Source: a bacterium (GTDB taxonomy: Bacteria > Patescibacteriota > Saccharimonadia > Saccharimonadales > Saccharimonadaceae). From it: DNA of 18,692 nt. The stretch lies in contig SFVX01000003.1 in assembly GCA_004561445.1 (NCBI GenBank), positions 1 to 18,692 on the forward strand. Reading direction: 5' to 3'. Below the pieces are notes generated by a model. The model worked only from the letters and a program-made list of their open reading frames with translations. It had not been told where the DNA came from and did not search any database. Position 1 is the first letter of the stretch, and each line of letters begins with the position of its first letter. Shown here in pieces: positions 1-4,838 of this stretch. The translations under genes were made by a program, and so were the position numbers.

Positions 1-404
1 TCAAAGCCGTATTTCTCAATAGCGTCTTTGGCGGTGATGTACTTTCCGCCGTCGACCACTATTTCCTTCGCCAGCTCGTCGAAGGAACGGCAGAAAATGG
101 GGTGGATGTCGTCGAGAATTTCAGCGAGATTTGTTCCGTCTTCGTCCTCGTCAGTGAGGTCTTCAACGATTTCGCCGTCCCAGCGATAATCGCAGAAGAG
201 GTTTTTGGGGTTCTTCGGAATTTCGACGTCGTCGGAAAAGTGAATTTCCCAAGCCTGTACGCAGCCATCTTTGACTTTCGGGTCTTTTTCGCGTGCCATT
301 TCGCGAGCATCGGAAAGAGCCTCGGCGGCTGAGTAATAAAATTTCTGATTGTTGTCTTCGTGACGGTCGAATGTCTCGACAAGGGCAAGAATTATGTTTT
401 TCAT
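1..404 (-). CDS. hypothetical acidic phage protein, C-terminus cut by window edge
   Basis: Reading leftward from an ATG at 404-402, the frame stays open to the left edge, giving at least 134 residues (it starts MKNIILALVETFDRHED). A purine-rich AAAGGAAAA ribosome binding site lies about 8 bases upstream. The protein is soluble and strongly acidic, with a run of Asp and Glu (LTDEDEDG) in the middle and no signal peptide or membrane segment. It follows the gene ending at 473, separated by a GC-rich hairpin, and probably shares the promoter at 878-906. I do not recognise the family. A small accessory or host-takeover protein would fit its position, but that is inference. Confidence 0.7.
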   Translation of the reverse strand, partial: MKNIILALVETFDRHEDNNQKFYYSAAEALSDAREMAREKDPKVKDGCVQAWEIHFSDDVEIPKNPKNLFCDYRWDGEIVEDLTDEDEDGTNLAEILDDIHPIFCRSFDELAKEIVVDGGKYITAKDAIEKYGF

Positions 405-434
405 TTTCGTTTTTCCTTTCGGTTTTTTGATACC

Positions 435-450
435 TCCCGCCGGAGCGGGA
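435..450 (-). repeat. GC-rich tetraloop hairpin between two leftward genes
   Basis: On the minus strand TCCCGC and GCGGGA pair around a UCCG loop, 23 bases after the stop of the gene ending at 473 and about 31 bases before the next ATG. No U-run follows, so it is unlikely to be an intrinsic terminator. An mRNA processing or stability hairpin is possible. Similar hairpins occupy the other non-overlapping junctions of this gene cluster. Confidence 0.5.
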
Positions 451-472
451 ACGCACCGAGCTTGAACCCTGT

Positions 473-835
473 TTATAGCCGCTCGGTCGGCTTGCTCATT
501 GAGAGGTCTTTGTATCTCCAACTCTCTTTGATTATTTCGGACAGCCACTTAGCGACTATCGTTCGTCTTTCGATTTCGTTGCCGTCTTCGTCAAGTTCAA
601 CAGCTTCGACTTCGATTTCCGTGTCGCTCTCTTCTGCTTCTGCAAGCTTTAAAAGCTGCCAGTCAGGAGCTTCGCAAATCATTTCGGCTTCCTCAAAGTC
701 AAGTCCACAAAGACTCTTTTCGAGGTCTTCAAAAGATTCCGCTTCTTCCTCCCATGTTTCCATGGTTTCGGAGTTGCTCCAGCCGCTGCCGTTTGTCCAG
801 TAGTTGTGATTGTAATTGATGCGATAAGTTTTCAT
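473..835 (-). CDS. hypothetical very acidic 120-aa phage protein
   Basis: Starts MKTYRINYNHNYW. By my count about 32 of 120 residues are Asp or Glu against about 12 Lys/Arg, with an acidic stretch near residues 27-90 (WEEEAESFEDLEK, then ESDTEIEVEAVELDEDGNEIE). A clear AAAGGAGAA ribosome binding site precedes the ATG. It is the first gene behind the consensus promoter at 878-906, with a predicted untranslated leader of about 36 bases. No signal peptide, membrane segment or recognisable domain is visible. The extreme acidity would suit a DNA-mimic protein that blocks host restriction or other DNA-binding proteins, but charge alone proves nothing and I do not recognise the family. Confidence 0.75.
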   Translation of the reverse strand: MKTYRINYNHNYWTNGSGWSNSETMETWEEEAESFEDLEKSLCGLDFEEAEMICEAPDWQLLKLAEAEESDTEIEVEAVELDEDGNEIERRTIVAKWLSEIIKESWRYKDLSMSKPTERL

Positions 836-877
836 GATGTTTTCTCCTTTTTGTCTTTCTCTTTTGTTTACGCTTAT

Positions 878-906
878 ATTATACCACCCATTGGCGCATT
901 TGTCAA
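878..906 (-). promoter_or_regulatory. consensus sigma-A promoter for the last two leftward genes
   Basis: On the minus strand TTGACA (906-901) and TATAAT (883-878) match consensus exactly with a 17-base spacer. The wider sequence, CTATTGACAA-N16-TATAATATAAG, is shared with the promoter at 3219-3247, and the spacer contains GCCAATG, close to the GCAATG motifs of the switch region. The predicted start is near 871, about 36 bases before the ATG at 835. Confidence 0.85.
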
Positions 907-940
907 TAGGTTTTGCAAAAGTTTTTTTGATTTTTTTGAT

Positions 941-1198
941 TTATTTTTCGACGACGTTTGTGATTACGTCGTCTTCGATTTCCTCTGTTCCCTCGTCGGA
1001 AATGGTGACGAGAACGGAAGATCCGGACGGGATAGACCGTTTGAAATAGCCCCATACATTGCCGTCCTCGGTGATGATGTAGCCGCAGCCGCTGTTGACG
1101 GCGGTGTATGTGCCGTTCTGGTAACGCTCCTGCTTGATGGGGGTGCATGAGACTATGCCCAACAGGATGATGAGGGCGAGTGATGTAAGTTTCTTCAT
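941..1198 (-). CDS. small putative lipoprotein (85 aa)
   Basis: The N-terminus is MKK, then a hydrophobic stretch TSLALIILLGIVS and a cysteine at residue 18. The IVSC sequence fits a lipobox, so the mature protein should be cut before Cys18 and anchored to the outer face of the membrane by lipid. The remaining ~67 residues contain a soluble β-rich pattern (YIITEDGNVWGYF, GSSVLVTISDEGTEEIEDD) resembling small Firmicutes phage proteins of unknown function. The ATG at 1198 was chosen because AGAGGAAAC precedes it and the signal peptide begins there; the same frame extends upstream only through the neighbouring gene. It overlaps that gene's stop by 4 bases, implying translational coupling. Phage lipoproteins elsewhere act in superinfection exclusion; that role here is inference. 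Confidence 0.8.
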   Translation of the reverse strand: MKKLTSLALIILLGIVSCTPIKQERYQNGTYTAVNSGCGYIITEDGNVWGYFKRSIPSGSSVLVTISDEGTEEIEDDVITNVVEK

Positions 1199-1395
1199 GA
1201 TTGTTTCCTCTGTCTGTAAAACTTTTCTATCGCCATGTGGCGAAAATTTTGATAATCTCTCGCGCTGATGCACGGGCTTTCGGAGATTGATACGATATAC
1301 TTCTCGAGCTCGGCGCGGTCTGCGAATCCTAGGTTGATTCTCGTGCGGTAAGTCGCGCGTACGCATTCGCGGATTGATTTGTGTGCGTGTGGCAT
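1195..1395 (-). CDS. hypothetical 66-aa basic phage protein
   Basis: Starts MPHAHKSIRECVRATYRTR and ends in a basic tail (YRQRKQS). A strong CGGAGGAAT ribosome binding site precedes the ATG. The stop codon overlaps the start of the lipoprotein gene in an ATGA arrangement, so the two are probably co-translated. The sequence is helical and positively charged, without recognisable motifs, signal peptide or membrane segment. I cannot name a function. It is preceded by a two-hairpin spacer at 1429-1469. Confidence 0.7.
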   Translation of the reverse strand: MPHAHKSIRECVRATYRTRINLGFADRAELEKYIVSISESPCISARDYQNFRHMAIEKFYRQRKQS

Positions 1396-1428
1396 GATTG
1401 ATTCCTCCGTTTCGCTCTTGCTCTTCAG

Positions 1429-1469
1429 AGCCGGACTTTTACCGGCTGACGATTCCCGCCGAAGCGGGG
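1429..1469 (-). repeat. paired hairpins in the spacer before the 66-aa gene
   Basis: Two stems are visible on the minus strand: CCCGC and GCGGG around a UUCG tetraloop (1468-1455), and AGCCGG and CCGGCT around a 7-base loop (1447-1429). They lie between the LPD29-like gene (stop at 1477) and the next ATG at 1395. Neither is followed by a U-run, so readthrough is expected. The two-hairpin arrangement recurs at 2884-2919. Confidence 0.55.
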
Positions 1470-1476
1470 AAAGGGG

Positions 1477-2280
1477 TTATTTTGCTAACGGTTTTGTGTG
1501 GATGTCATAATAAAAGTTTGTATCGAAATAGTCCACCATGGCGTTTGATTCATCATAGCGGTATGCGCTGATAATTGAGTTCACTTTTTTGATGGTTTCC
1601 ATCGTTTCCGGGGTGTACACTTTATATTTGTCGAGGTGGTAAATGTTCAAGTCGTTTTCGCTTTCGGCTTCGCGATGGTATTCCGAGGCTGCCGCGCTGA
1701 TTCTGATTTTCTCCTGTTCCTCGGCTGATATCTCGCGGCTGTAGTATTTGTCAATGTGCATTGTTTGACTTTTTCCGTCCTCGTCCTCGTAGTAAATCCA
1801 GCTTGCGGACGTGGGAATACGATAATCGGCGGCGAACTGCTCCTTTGTGACGTATGCGGACGCAGGGAGGGAAAGCGTGACAGTTATTGACTGCCCGCCG
1901 CTGTAAGTTTTACAGCGCACAGACGCGCCCTTAATGCCCGCTGCTTTGATATCCTCGCGGATGGCTTTTGATAAGTCCGCGCCGTAGAGGTATTTATCAG
2001 ACTTTGAGCCATAGACCGCGCCGCCGCCGAGGTAGCCGTCAGTGTAGACCGTCGCGCCCTCCGTCTTTTCGCCGGTGATGTCCTCGCCGTCTCTGTCGTT
2101 TGTGATGATGGCGTTGATGAGGTCGCATTCTTTAGCGTATCCATACCAACAGGATTTTACATGGTTCCACCTCATTTTTAAGGCTTTCAGCGCGTCGAGA
2201 GTTGCGCGGGACGGCTTGCCGTCAAAATATACCTCGCGACTGTTGAATTGATGATTTTCACGGATTTCGTAATTTGTCAT
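1477..2280 (-). CDS. LPD29-like domain protein (267 aa)
   Basis: Residues 1-50 form a small module (YFDGKPSRATLDALKALKM, RWNHVKSCWYGYA) common at the N-terminus of phage and mobile-element proteins. Residues about 100-262 resemble LPD29, a domain described from 'large polyvalent proteins' that are injected with phage or plasmid DNA: the core is ADLSKAIREDIKAAGIKGAS, then RCKTYSGGQSITVTLSLP, ending with YDESNAMVDYFDTNFYYDI. Here the domain stands alone, not fused to enzymatic domains. Its biochemical role is unknown. It follows the 84-aa gene with a 4-base ATGA overlap, and a GAAAGGAAT site lies before its ATG. No signal peptide is visible. The family call is by pattern recognition only. Confidence 0.75.
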   Translation of the reverse strand: MTNYEIRENHQFNSREVYFDGKPSRATLDALKALKMRWNHVKSCWYGYAKECDLINAIITNDRDGEDITGEKTEGATVYTDGYLGGGAVYGSKSDKYLYGADLSKAIREDIKAAGIKGASVRCKTYSGGQSITVTLSLPASAYVTKEQFAADYRIPTSASWIYYEDEDGKSQTMHIDKYYSREISAEEQEKIRISAAASEYHREAESENDLNIYHLDKYKVYTPETMETIKKVNSIISAYRYDESNAMVDYFDTNFYYDIHTKPLAK

Positions 2281-2531
2281 TTTTTGATAATTCCTTTCTT
2301 TTCGGCTGTCGGGGTTTGCCTTGGAGATTCCTGCTGCTTTGCAAAATCTTCGGCACTTAATACCATATCATAAAAGTATTCTGCTGAACGGTCTCCACAG
2401 TTTTTGTCATATAATACGTTATCAAATATGCGATGCGTGATTTTTGTCGCTTCCTCGGGTGAATAGCCCTTTTCTCTGATCAATTTATTATTGATGATCA
2501 TAAAATTACGGTAGGTTTTATTACGGATCAT
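2277..2531 (-). CDS. hypothetical 84-aa phage protein
   Basis: Starts MIRNKTYRNFMIINNKLI and contains a predicted helical core (REKGYSPEEATKITHRIFD) followed by a lysine-rich tail. Small proteins with this NKxYRNF...INN pattern are frequent in Clostridia phages, but I know of no function. The ribosome binding site is weak (AAAGAGAGA). Its last four bases overlap the start of the LPD29-like gene. Bases 2301-2314, inside the C-terminal coding end, are identical to 2558-2571 in the gene's own upstream spacer. The tail of this gene may therefore have arisen by extension into a copied leader. Confidence 0.7.
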   Translation of the reverse strand: MIRNKTYRNFMIINNKLIREKGYSPEEATKITHRIFDNVLYDKNCGDRSAEYFYDMVLSAEDFAKQQESPRQTPTAEKKGIIKK

Positions 2532-2584
2532 TTTTTTCTCTCTTTCTTTTTTGTTTGTTCGGCTGTCGGGGCTTGTGACCGTCT

Positions 2585-2613
2585 GCCGGACCGCATTACC
2601 GGCGGTTTCCCGC
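2585..2613 (-). repeat. overlapping hairpins in the spacer before the 84-aa gene
   Basis: On the minus strand GCGG and CCGC enclose a GAAA (GNRA) loop at 2613-2602. GCCGG and CCGGC enclose a 9-base loop at 2603-2585, so the two stems overlap by two bases and are partly alternative. The whole spacer (2532-2623) is structured and GC-rich up to the A-rich ribosome binding region. No terminator-like U-run follows. Confidence 0.45.
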
Positions 2614-2623
2614 TGTCACTCTG

Positions 2624-2842
2624 CTATGCTCTTGTTTCCGCCTGCTCTAACTTGCAGATTGCTTCGTGGAGCTCGTTCATTTGCTCGTTGTACTTATCAA
2701 TCCAGTGTCGTTCGATTTTACTTTCTCTGCCGTTTTTTTTCTTGTATTCCTCATTCTGCTCGATTCTTTTGAGCCATTTATCCATTATGTGATAGTAGGC
2801 ATGTTTCAAAATTTCGTATTCAGAAATTGATTCGAATTTCAT
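2624..2842 (-). CDS. hypothetical 72-aa helical protein
   Basis: Starts MKFESISEYEILKHAYYHI and is almost entirely predicted α-helix, rich in Glu and Lys. The second half (IDKYNEQMNELHEAICKLE) has heptad-like spacing compatible with a short coiled coil. AAGGAGAA precedes the ATG at good spacing. Spacers on both sides contain GC-rich hairpins. I do not recognise a family. Size and composition suggest an adaptor or inhibitor rather than an enzyme, which is inference. Confidence 0.7.
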   Translation of the reverse strand: MKFESISEYEILKHAYYHIMDKWLKRIEQNEEYKKKNGRESKIERHWIDKYNEQMNELHEAICKLEQAETRA

Positions 2843-2883
2843 TTTATGTTCTCCTTGATTTTTTGATTTTTTGGTTTTCCGCG

Positions 2884-2919
2884 ACCCCTTGCGGGGTTTC
2901 GGCTGGTGACCAATCAGCC
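2884..2919 (-). repeat. paired hairpins in the spacer after the first leftward gene
   Basis: On the minus strand GGCTG and CAGCC pair around a 9-base loop (2919-2901), then ACCCC and GGGGT pair around a GCAA tetraloop (2897-2884). They lie between the stop of the 68-aa gene (2937) and the start of the 72-aa gene (2842). The arrangement mirrors 1429-1469. No U-run follows. Confidence 0.5.
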
Positions 2920-2936
2920 ATCGTCAGGTGGAGGGG

Positions 2937-3143
2937 TTAGTCTGCGATGTAGTCAAGCTCTTCGAACCACCATCTCTTACCGTCGGGGGTGATGATATTG
3001 TCGCCGTCGTTGCTGTAGAGGTCGTTGTCCATGTCATCAACGTTTACCGCGCCGATGAGGTCGAGCGCCTCGTCAAGTGTGAGGTTTTCGCCACCAAGGA
3101 TTTCCGCTACTGTCTCGTTTGTGATTTTGTCGATGATTTTCAT
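2937..3143 (-). CDS. hypothetical acidic 68-aa protein, first gene of the leftward operon
   Basis: Starts MKIIDKITNETVAEILGG, followed by LTLDEALDLIG and an Asp-rich segment (NVDDMDNDLYSNDGDN). The C-terminus has paired tryptophans (KRWWFEELDY). An in-frame ATG exists at 3158, but GGAG within that extension sits at ribosome-binding distance from the ATG at 3143, so I prefer 3143. It is the promoter-proximal gene of the leftward operon, with a leader of about 69 bases from the promoter at 3219-3247. First position and high acidity suggest an early-expressed regulator or inhibitor, but no family is recognised. Confidence 0.7.
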   Translation of the reverse strand: MKIIDKITNETVAEILGGENLTLDEALDLIGAVNVDDMDNDLYSNDGDNIITPDGKRWWFEELDYIAD

Positions 3144-3218
3144 TTTTGTTTTCTCCATTCATTATTCATTTTTTTATTTTTTGGGGAGTTGCTTTTGCTC
3201 TCTCCCTTTGACACTTAT

Positions 3219-3247
3219 ATTATATCACATTGAGCAATACTTGTCAA
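3219..3247 (-). promoter_or_regulatory. consensus promoter for the leftward accessory operon
   Basis: On the minus strand TTGACA (3247-3242) and TATAAT (3224-3219) are exact consensus with a 17-base spacer. The -35 lies in CTATTGACAA, which is inverted at 3314-3323 in the rightward promoter, so the two polymerase sites face away from each other. Predicted start near 3212. Confidence 0.9.
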
Positions 3248-3335
3248 TAGTATTAAGCAATATTTTGGGTTAAATATTGCACAATGTTTGAGATAATATT
3301 TTATGCACAATGTCTATTGACAAAAGGGGCAATGT
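3234..3335. promoter_or_regulatory. candidate repressor operator array between divergent promoters
   Basis: A GCA(C)AAT motif occurs at 3234 (GCAATAC), 3257 (GCAATATT), 3279 (GCACAATGTT), 3305 (GCACAATGTC) and 3329 (GCAATGTT), at spacings of 23, 22, 26 and 24 bases. GCAATATTT (3257-3265) and AAATATTGC (3272-3280) form a perfect 9-bp inverted repeat with a 6-base centre. The array covers the space between the two -35 boxes and extends into both promoter spacers. The adjacent RHH gene is the natural candidate binder: RHH proteins often bind iterated short motifs and repress their own promoters. Binding is inferred, the repeats are seen. Confidence 0.65.
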
Positions 3336-3346
3336 TGTTTTAAAAT
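3317..3346 (+). promoter_or_regulatory. promoter for the ribbon-helix-helix gene
   Basis: TTGACA at 3317-3322 is exact. The -10 is TAAAAT at 3341-3346 with an 18-base spacer, or TTAAAA one base earlier with 17. The spacer contains GCAATGTT, one of the iterated motifs. The predicted start is near 3353, leaving a leader of only about 18 bases with AGGAGGA just before the ATG at 3371. Confidence 0.75.
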
Positions 3347-3370
3347 GTAGTAAAATAGGAGGAATAGAAA

Positions 3371-3694
3371 ATGGCAGAATTTAACAAAATCAAGTATAAC
3401 AACGAATACAACAAACAGTCATATGACCGCATAAACCTAATGGCAGAAAAAGGGAAAAAATCCAAGTGGACGGAGAAAGCAAAGGCAGCGGGGCTGTCGC
3501 TCAACGCTTATATCACGAGAGCGGTTGACAGCTATGCAGGGATAGAGGATTTTACAAAAGTAGAAGAAAGAGCGAAAGAAGAAGCGCGGCGAGAAGTCCT
3601 TGCGAAAGTCGCGGACGCGCTAAAGCCGGACAAGCAGCCGGACAAGTCAGACTTTGACGAGGACATAAAAAGGCGGTTGCAGGGTCTTATATAA
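3371..3694 (+). CDS. ribbon-helix-helix (Arc/CopG-type) DNA-binding protein
   Basis: The 107-aa protein starts MAEFNKIKYNNEYNKQSYDR. YDRINLMAEKGKKSKW supplies the DNA-contacting β-strand, KWTEKAKAAGLSL the first helix, and LNAYITRAVDSY the second, the usual RHH order at residues ~15-57. The remainder (~58-107) is a charged helical tail rich in Lys, Glu and Arg that may mediate oligomerisation. RHH proteins bind DNA as dimers and commonly autoregulate. The gene has its own promoter, a strong AGGAGGA site, and ends at a terminator, so it is a one-gene transcription unit next to a repeated operator-like array. I infer a repressor or switch controlling the divergent promoters; activation of late genes is an alternative. 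Confidence 0.85.
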   Translation: MAEFNKIKYNNEYNKQSYDRINLMAEKGKKSKWTEKAKAAGLSLNAYITRAVDSYAGIEDFTKVEERAKEEARREVLAKVADALKPDKQPDKSDFDEDIKRRLQGLI

Positions 3695-3696
3695 GC

Positions 3697-3726
3697 AAGA
3701 GGGGCGCAAGCCTCTTTTCTTTTTGC
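3697..3726 (+). terminator. intrinsic terminator after the RHH gene
   Basis: AAGAGGGGC and GCCTCTTTT pair (9 bp with two G-U wobbles) around a GCAA tetraloop at 3697-3718, followed by CTTTTTTG. This is a standard Rho-independent terminator placed directly after the RHH stop codon. Confidence 0.85.
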
Positions 3727-3764
3727 TGTTAATAATTACGACACAATTTACTCCAGTTCCACAC

Positions 3765-3793
3765 TTGACAAACGTATAGTTTAGTGCTATAAT
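3765..3793 (+). promoter_or_regulatory. consensus promoter of the packaging/morphogenesis operon
   Basis: TTGACA at 3765-3770 and TATAAT at 3788-3793 match consensus exactly with a 17-base spacer. The predicted start is near 3800, giving a leader of about 165 bases before the small terminase. The leader opens with a purine-only-like stretch (GGGGGAGGGGGGGAGAGGAAG and onward to ~3840) and continues AT-rich. An exact consensus promoter for late genes suggests that control comes from a repressor or from leader regulation rather than a weak promoter. Confidence 0.85.
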
Positions 3794-3858
3794 CAATCAC
3801 GGGGGAGGGGGGGAGAGGAAGAAAAGGAAGAAGAAGGGAGACAGCCTTAATATATCAC

Positions 3859-3888
3859 TATTACCAATATAATTATATTATAGTAATA
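3859..3888. repeat. AT-rich imperfect palindrome in the late leader
   Basis: AATATAATTATATT (3866-3879) is a perfect 14-bp palindrome flanked by TATTAC (3859-3864) and GTAATA (3883-3888). It may be a protein-binding site or a weak RNA hairpin in the leader. AT-rich DNA makes such palindromes easy to obtain by chance, so I give it modest weight. Confidence 0.4.
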
Positions 3889-3917
3889 ATTGGGATTATG
3901 TTAATATACAATGTTAT

Positions 3918-3926
3918 TGTTATAAT
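3918..3926 (+). promoter_or_regulatory. possible extended -10 promoter just upstream of the small terminase
   Basis: TGTTATAAT is a perfect extended -10 element, but no -35 is visible at the right spacing. ACAATGTT at 3908-3915 repeats the core of the switch-region motif. It could be a secondary, regulated start giving a short ~33-base leader, or simply a product of AT-rich sequence. Confidence 0.35.
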
Positions 3927-3965
3927 ATAGTTATATAATAAATTAAACGGAAGGGAGAAAGTGAA

Positions 3966-4595
3966 GTGAAGGTTGAGCATATAGCAGGCTTTGAGACAGC
4001 GGAAGAACTTACAAATGTAGAACAACCAAAGAAGCGGAAGAAGCAAGGACGCAAGACAAGCAATCACAACAAAGCGATTGCAGCCCGAGAACGTTTGGAG
4101 TGCGAATTAAACGGATGTTCTGACCCCAGAACACCGCTTACCGAAGTAAACCCTGACACACTCACCGCTCTACAAGAGCTCATGGAACTGCCGGCTGTCG
4201 ACCTTGACAGCGCGGACGAGGTCGAGCAGCGTTGCAACGACTATATAAAATGGTGCAGCCGGTATCACGCCTTTCCCTCGCTGGCAAGTCTCGCCGTTGC
4301 TCTCGGTGTTGACCGCGTTACTCTGATAGAGTGGGGGACTAAGTCGCGTATAGGTCAGCGTCATTCTACAATTATAAAAAGAATGAAGACGCTCATAGCT
4401 GCAAACACCGTCCAAAAGGGTGCGGACGGCTCTCTCAATCCCGTTTACGCGATGTTTTTGCTTAACAACAGTTCACAAGGCTTTGCAAATAACACCCGCC
4501 TAGAGGTCGCACAAACGCCCACAGAGCAAATCGACGCGCCAAAACTTGATGATGTAATAGAGATATACGACAGCAAGGACACAAGCGACACATAA
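3966..4595 (+). CDS. terS: terminase small subunit (gp3-type)
   Basis: The 209-aa protein begins at a GTG with GGGAG 8 bases upstream; no ATG fits. Residues 21-31 are a basic patch (PKKRKKQGRK). Residues ~88-175 resemble the gp3 DNA-packaging family: CNDYIKWCSRYHAFPSLASL, a helix-turn-helix candidate ASLAVALGVDRVTLIEWG (~107-124), an oligomerisation helix (STIIKRMKTLIAA), then NPVYAMFLLNNSSQGF. Small terminases form rings that recognise the packaging site and activate the large subunit. It lies first behind the late promoter and upstream of the large subunit, the usual order, although two extra genes intervene here. The C-terminal ~30 residues are acidic and may contact the large subunit. The family match is by eye but the context is strong. 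Confidence 0.85.
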   Translation: MKVEHIAGFETAEELTNVEQPKKRKKQGRKTSNHNKAIAARERLECELNGCSDPRTPLTEVNPDTLTALQELMELPAVDLDSADEVEQRCNDYIKWCSRYHAFPSLASLAVALGVDRVTLIEWGTKSRIGQRHSTIIKRMKTLIAANTVQKGADGSLNPVYAMFLLNNSSQGFANNTRLEVAQTPTEQIDAPKLDDVIEIYDSKDTSDT

Positions 4596-4611
4596 GACGC
4601 GCCACAATGCC

Positions 4612-4838
4612 ATGAGAGCGACATATCCACGATTTTGCTGCAGGGCAGGGAAGGACTTAGTTAAGCGTGTAAAGCATTATGAGAGCGCACAGCCACACCC
4701 AGACAAACATATATCCAATTAGGCAAAATGAAGATTTTGTATAATTCAGGGAAGAGATGCCCTATATACGATACCGGGTGGTTGACTGCTGTAGAGCGGC
4801 GGGCGCGTGTTAGCCCCTCAAATATTCTCAAAAACTAA
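4612..4838 (+). pseudogene. probable decayed small phage gene (two frameshifts)
   Basis: Three overlapping short frames read as successive parts of one protein of about 70 residues. Frame from 4612 gives MRATYPRFCCRAGKDLVKRV, then HYESAQPHP. The frame containing 4679 gives TNIYPIRQNEDF. The frame from 4728 gives ILYNSGKRCPIYDTGWLTAV and ERRARVSPSNILKN, ending at 4838. Each piece looks protein-like (balanced composition, Tyr/Pro motifs), and each ends in a stop soon after the next begins. No good ribosome binding site precedes 4612. The simplest reading is a small gene between the terminase subunits disabled by two small indels. Alternatives are sequencing errors, chance frames, or separate tiny genes. 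I cannot name the family. Confidence 0.4.

Noticed and set aside
59..456. Other reading frames at the left edge on both strands that also look open
   Set aside because: They give low-complexity Arg/Ser- or Phe-rich peptides without a ribosome binding site; the frame from 404 has one and a normal protein composition.
435..2919. GC-rich hairpins of the leftward cluster as intrinsic terminators
   Set aside because: None is followed by a U-run on the transcribed strand, and downstream genes lack their own promoters except at 878-906.
3234..3335. Repeated GCAAT motifs as a CRISPR array or replication iterons
   Set aside because: Repeats are far too short and irregular for CRISPR; no initiator protein gene is nearby, and the motifs overlap promoters, favouring operators.
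3844..3857. 14-base match GCCTTAATATATCA, also at 9318-9331, in two leaders
   Set aside because: An AT-rich 14-base match between two places is close to chance expectation for 18.7 kb on both strands; I see no shared structure around it.
4740..4745. TATAAT as a promoter for the RNase H-like and large terminase genes
   Set aside because: No -35-like hexamer lies 16-18 bases upstream (AATTAG at 4717-4722), and it falls within the probable decayed gene.
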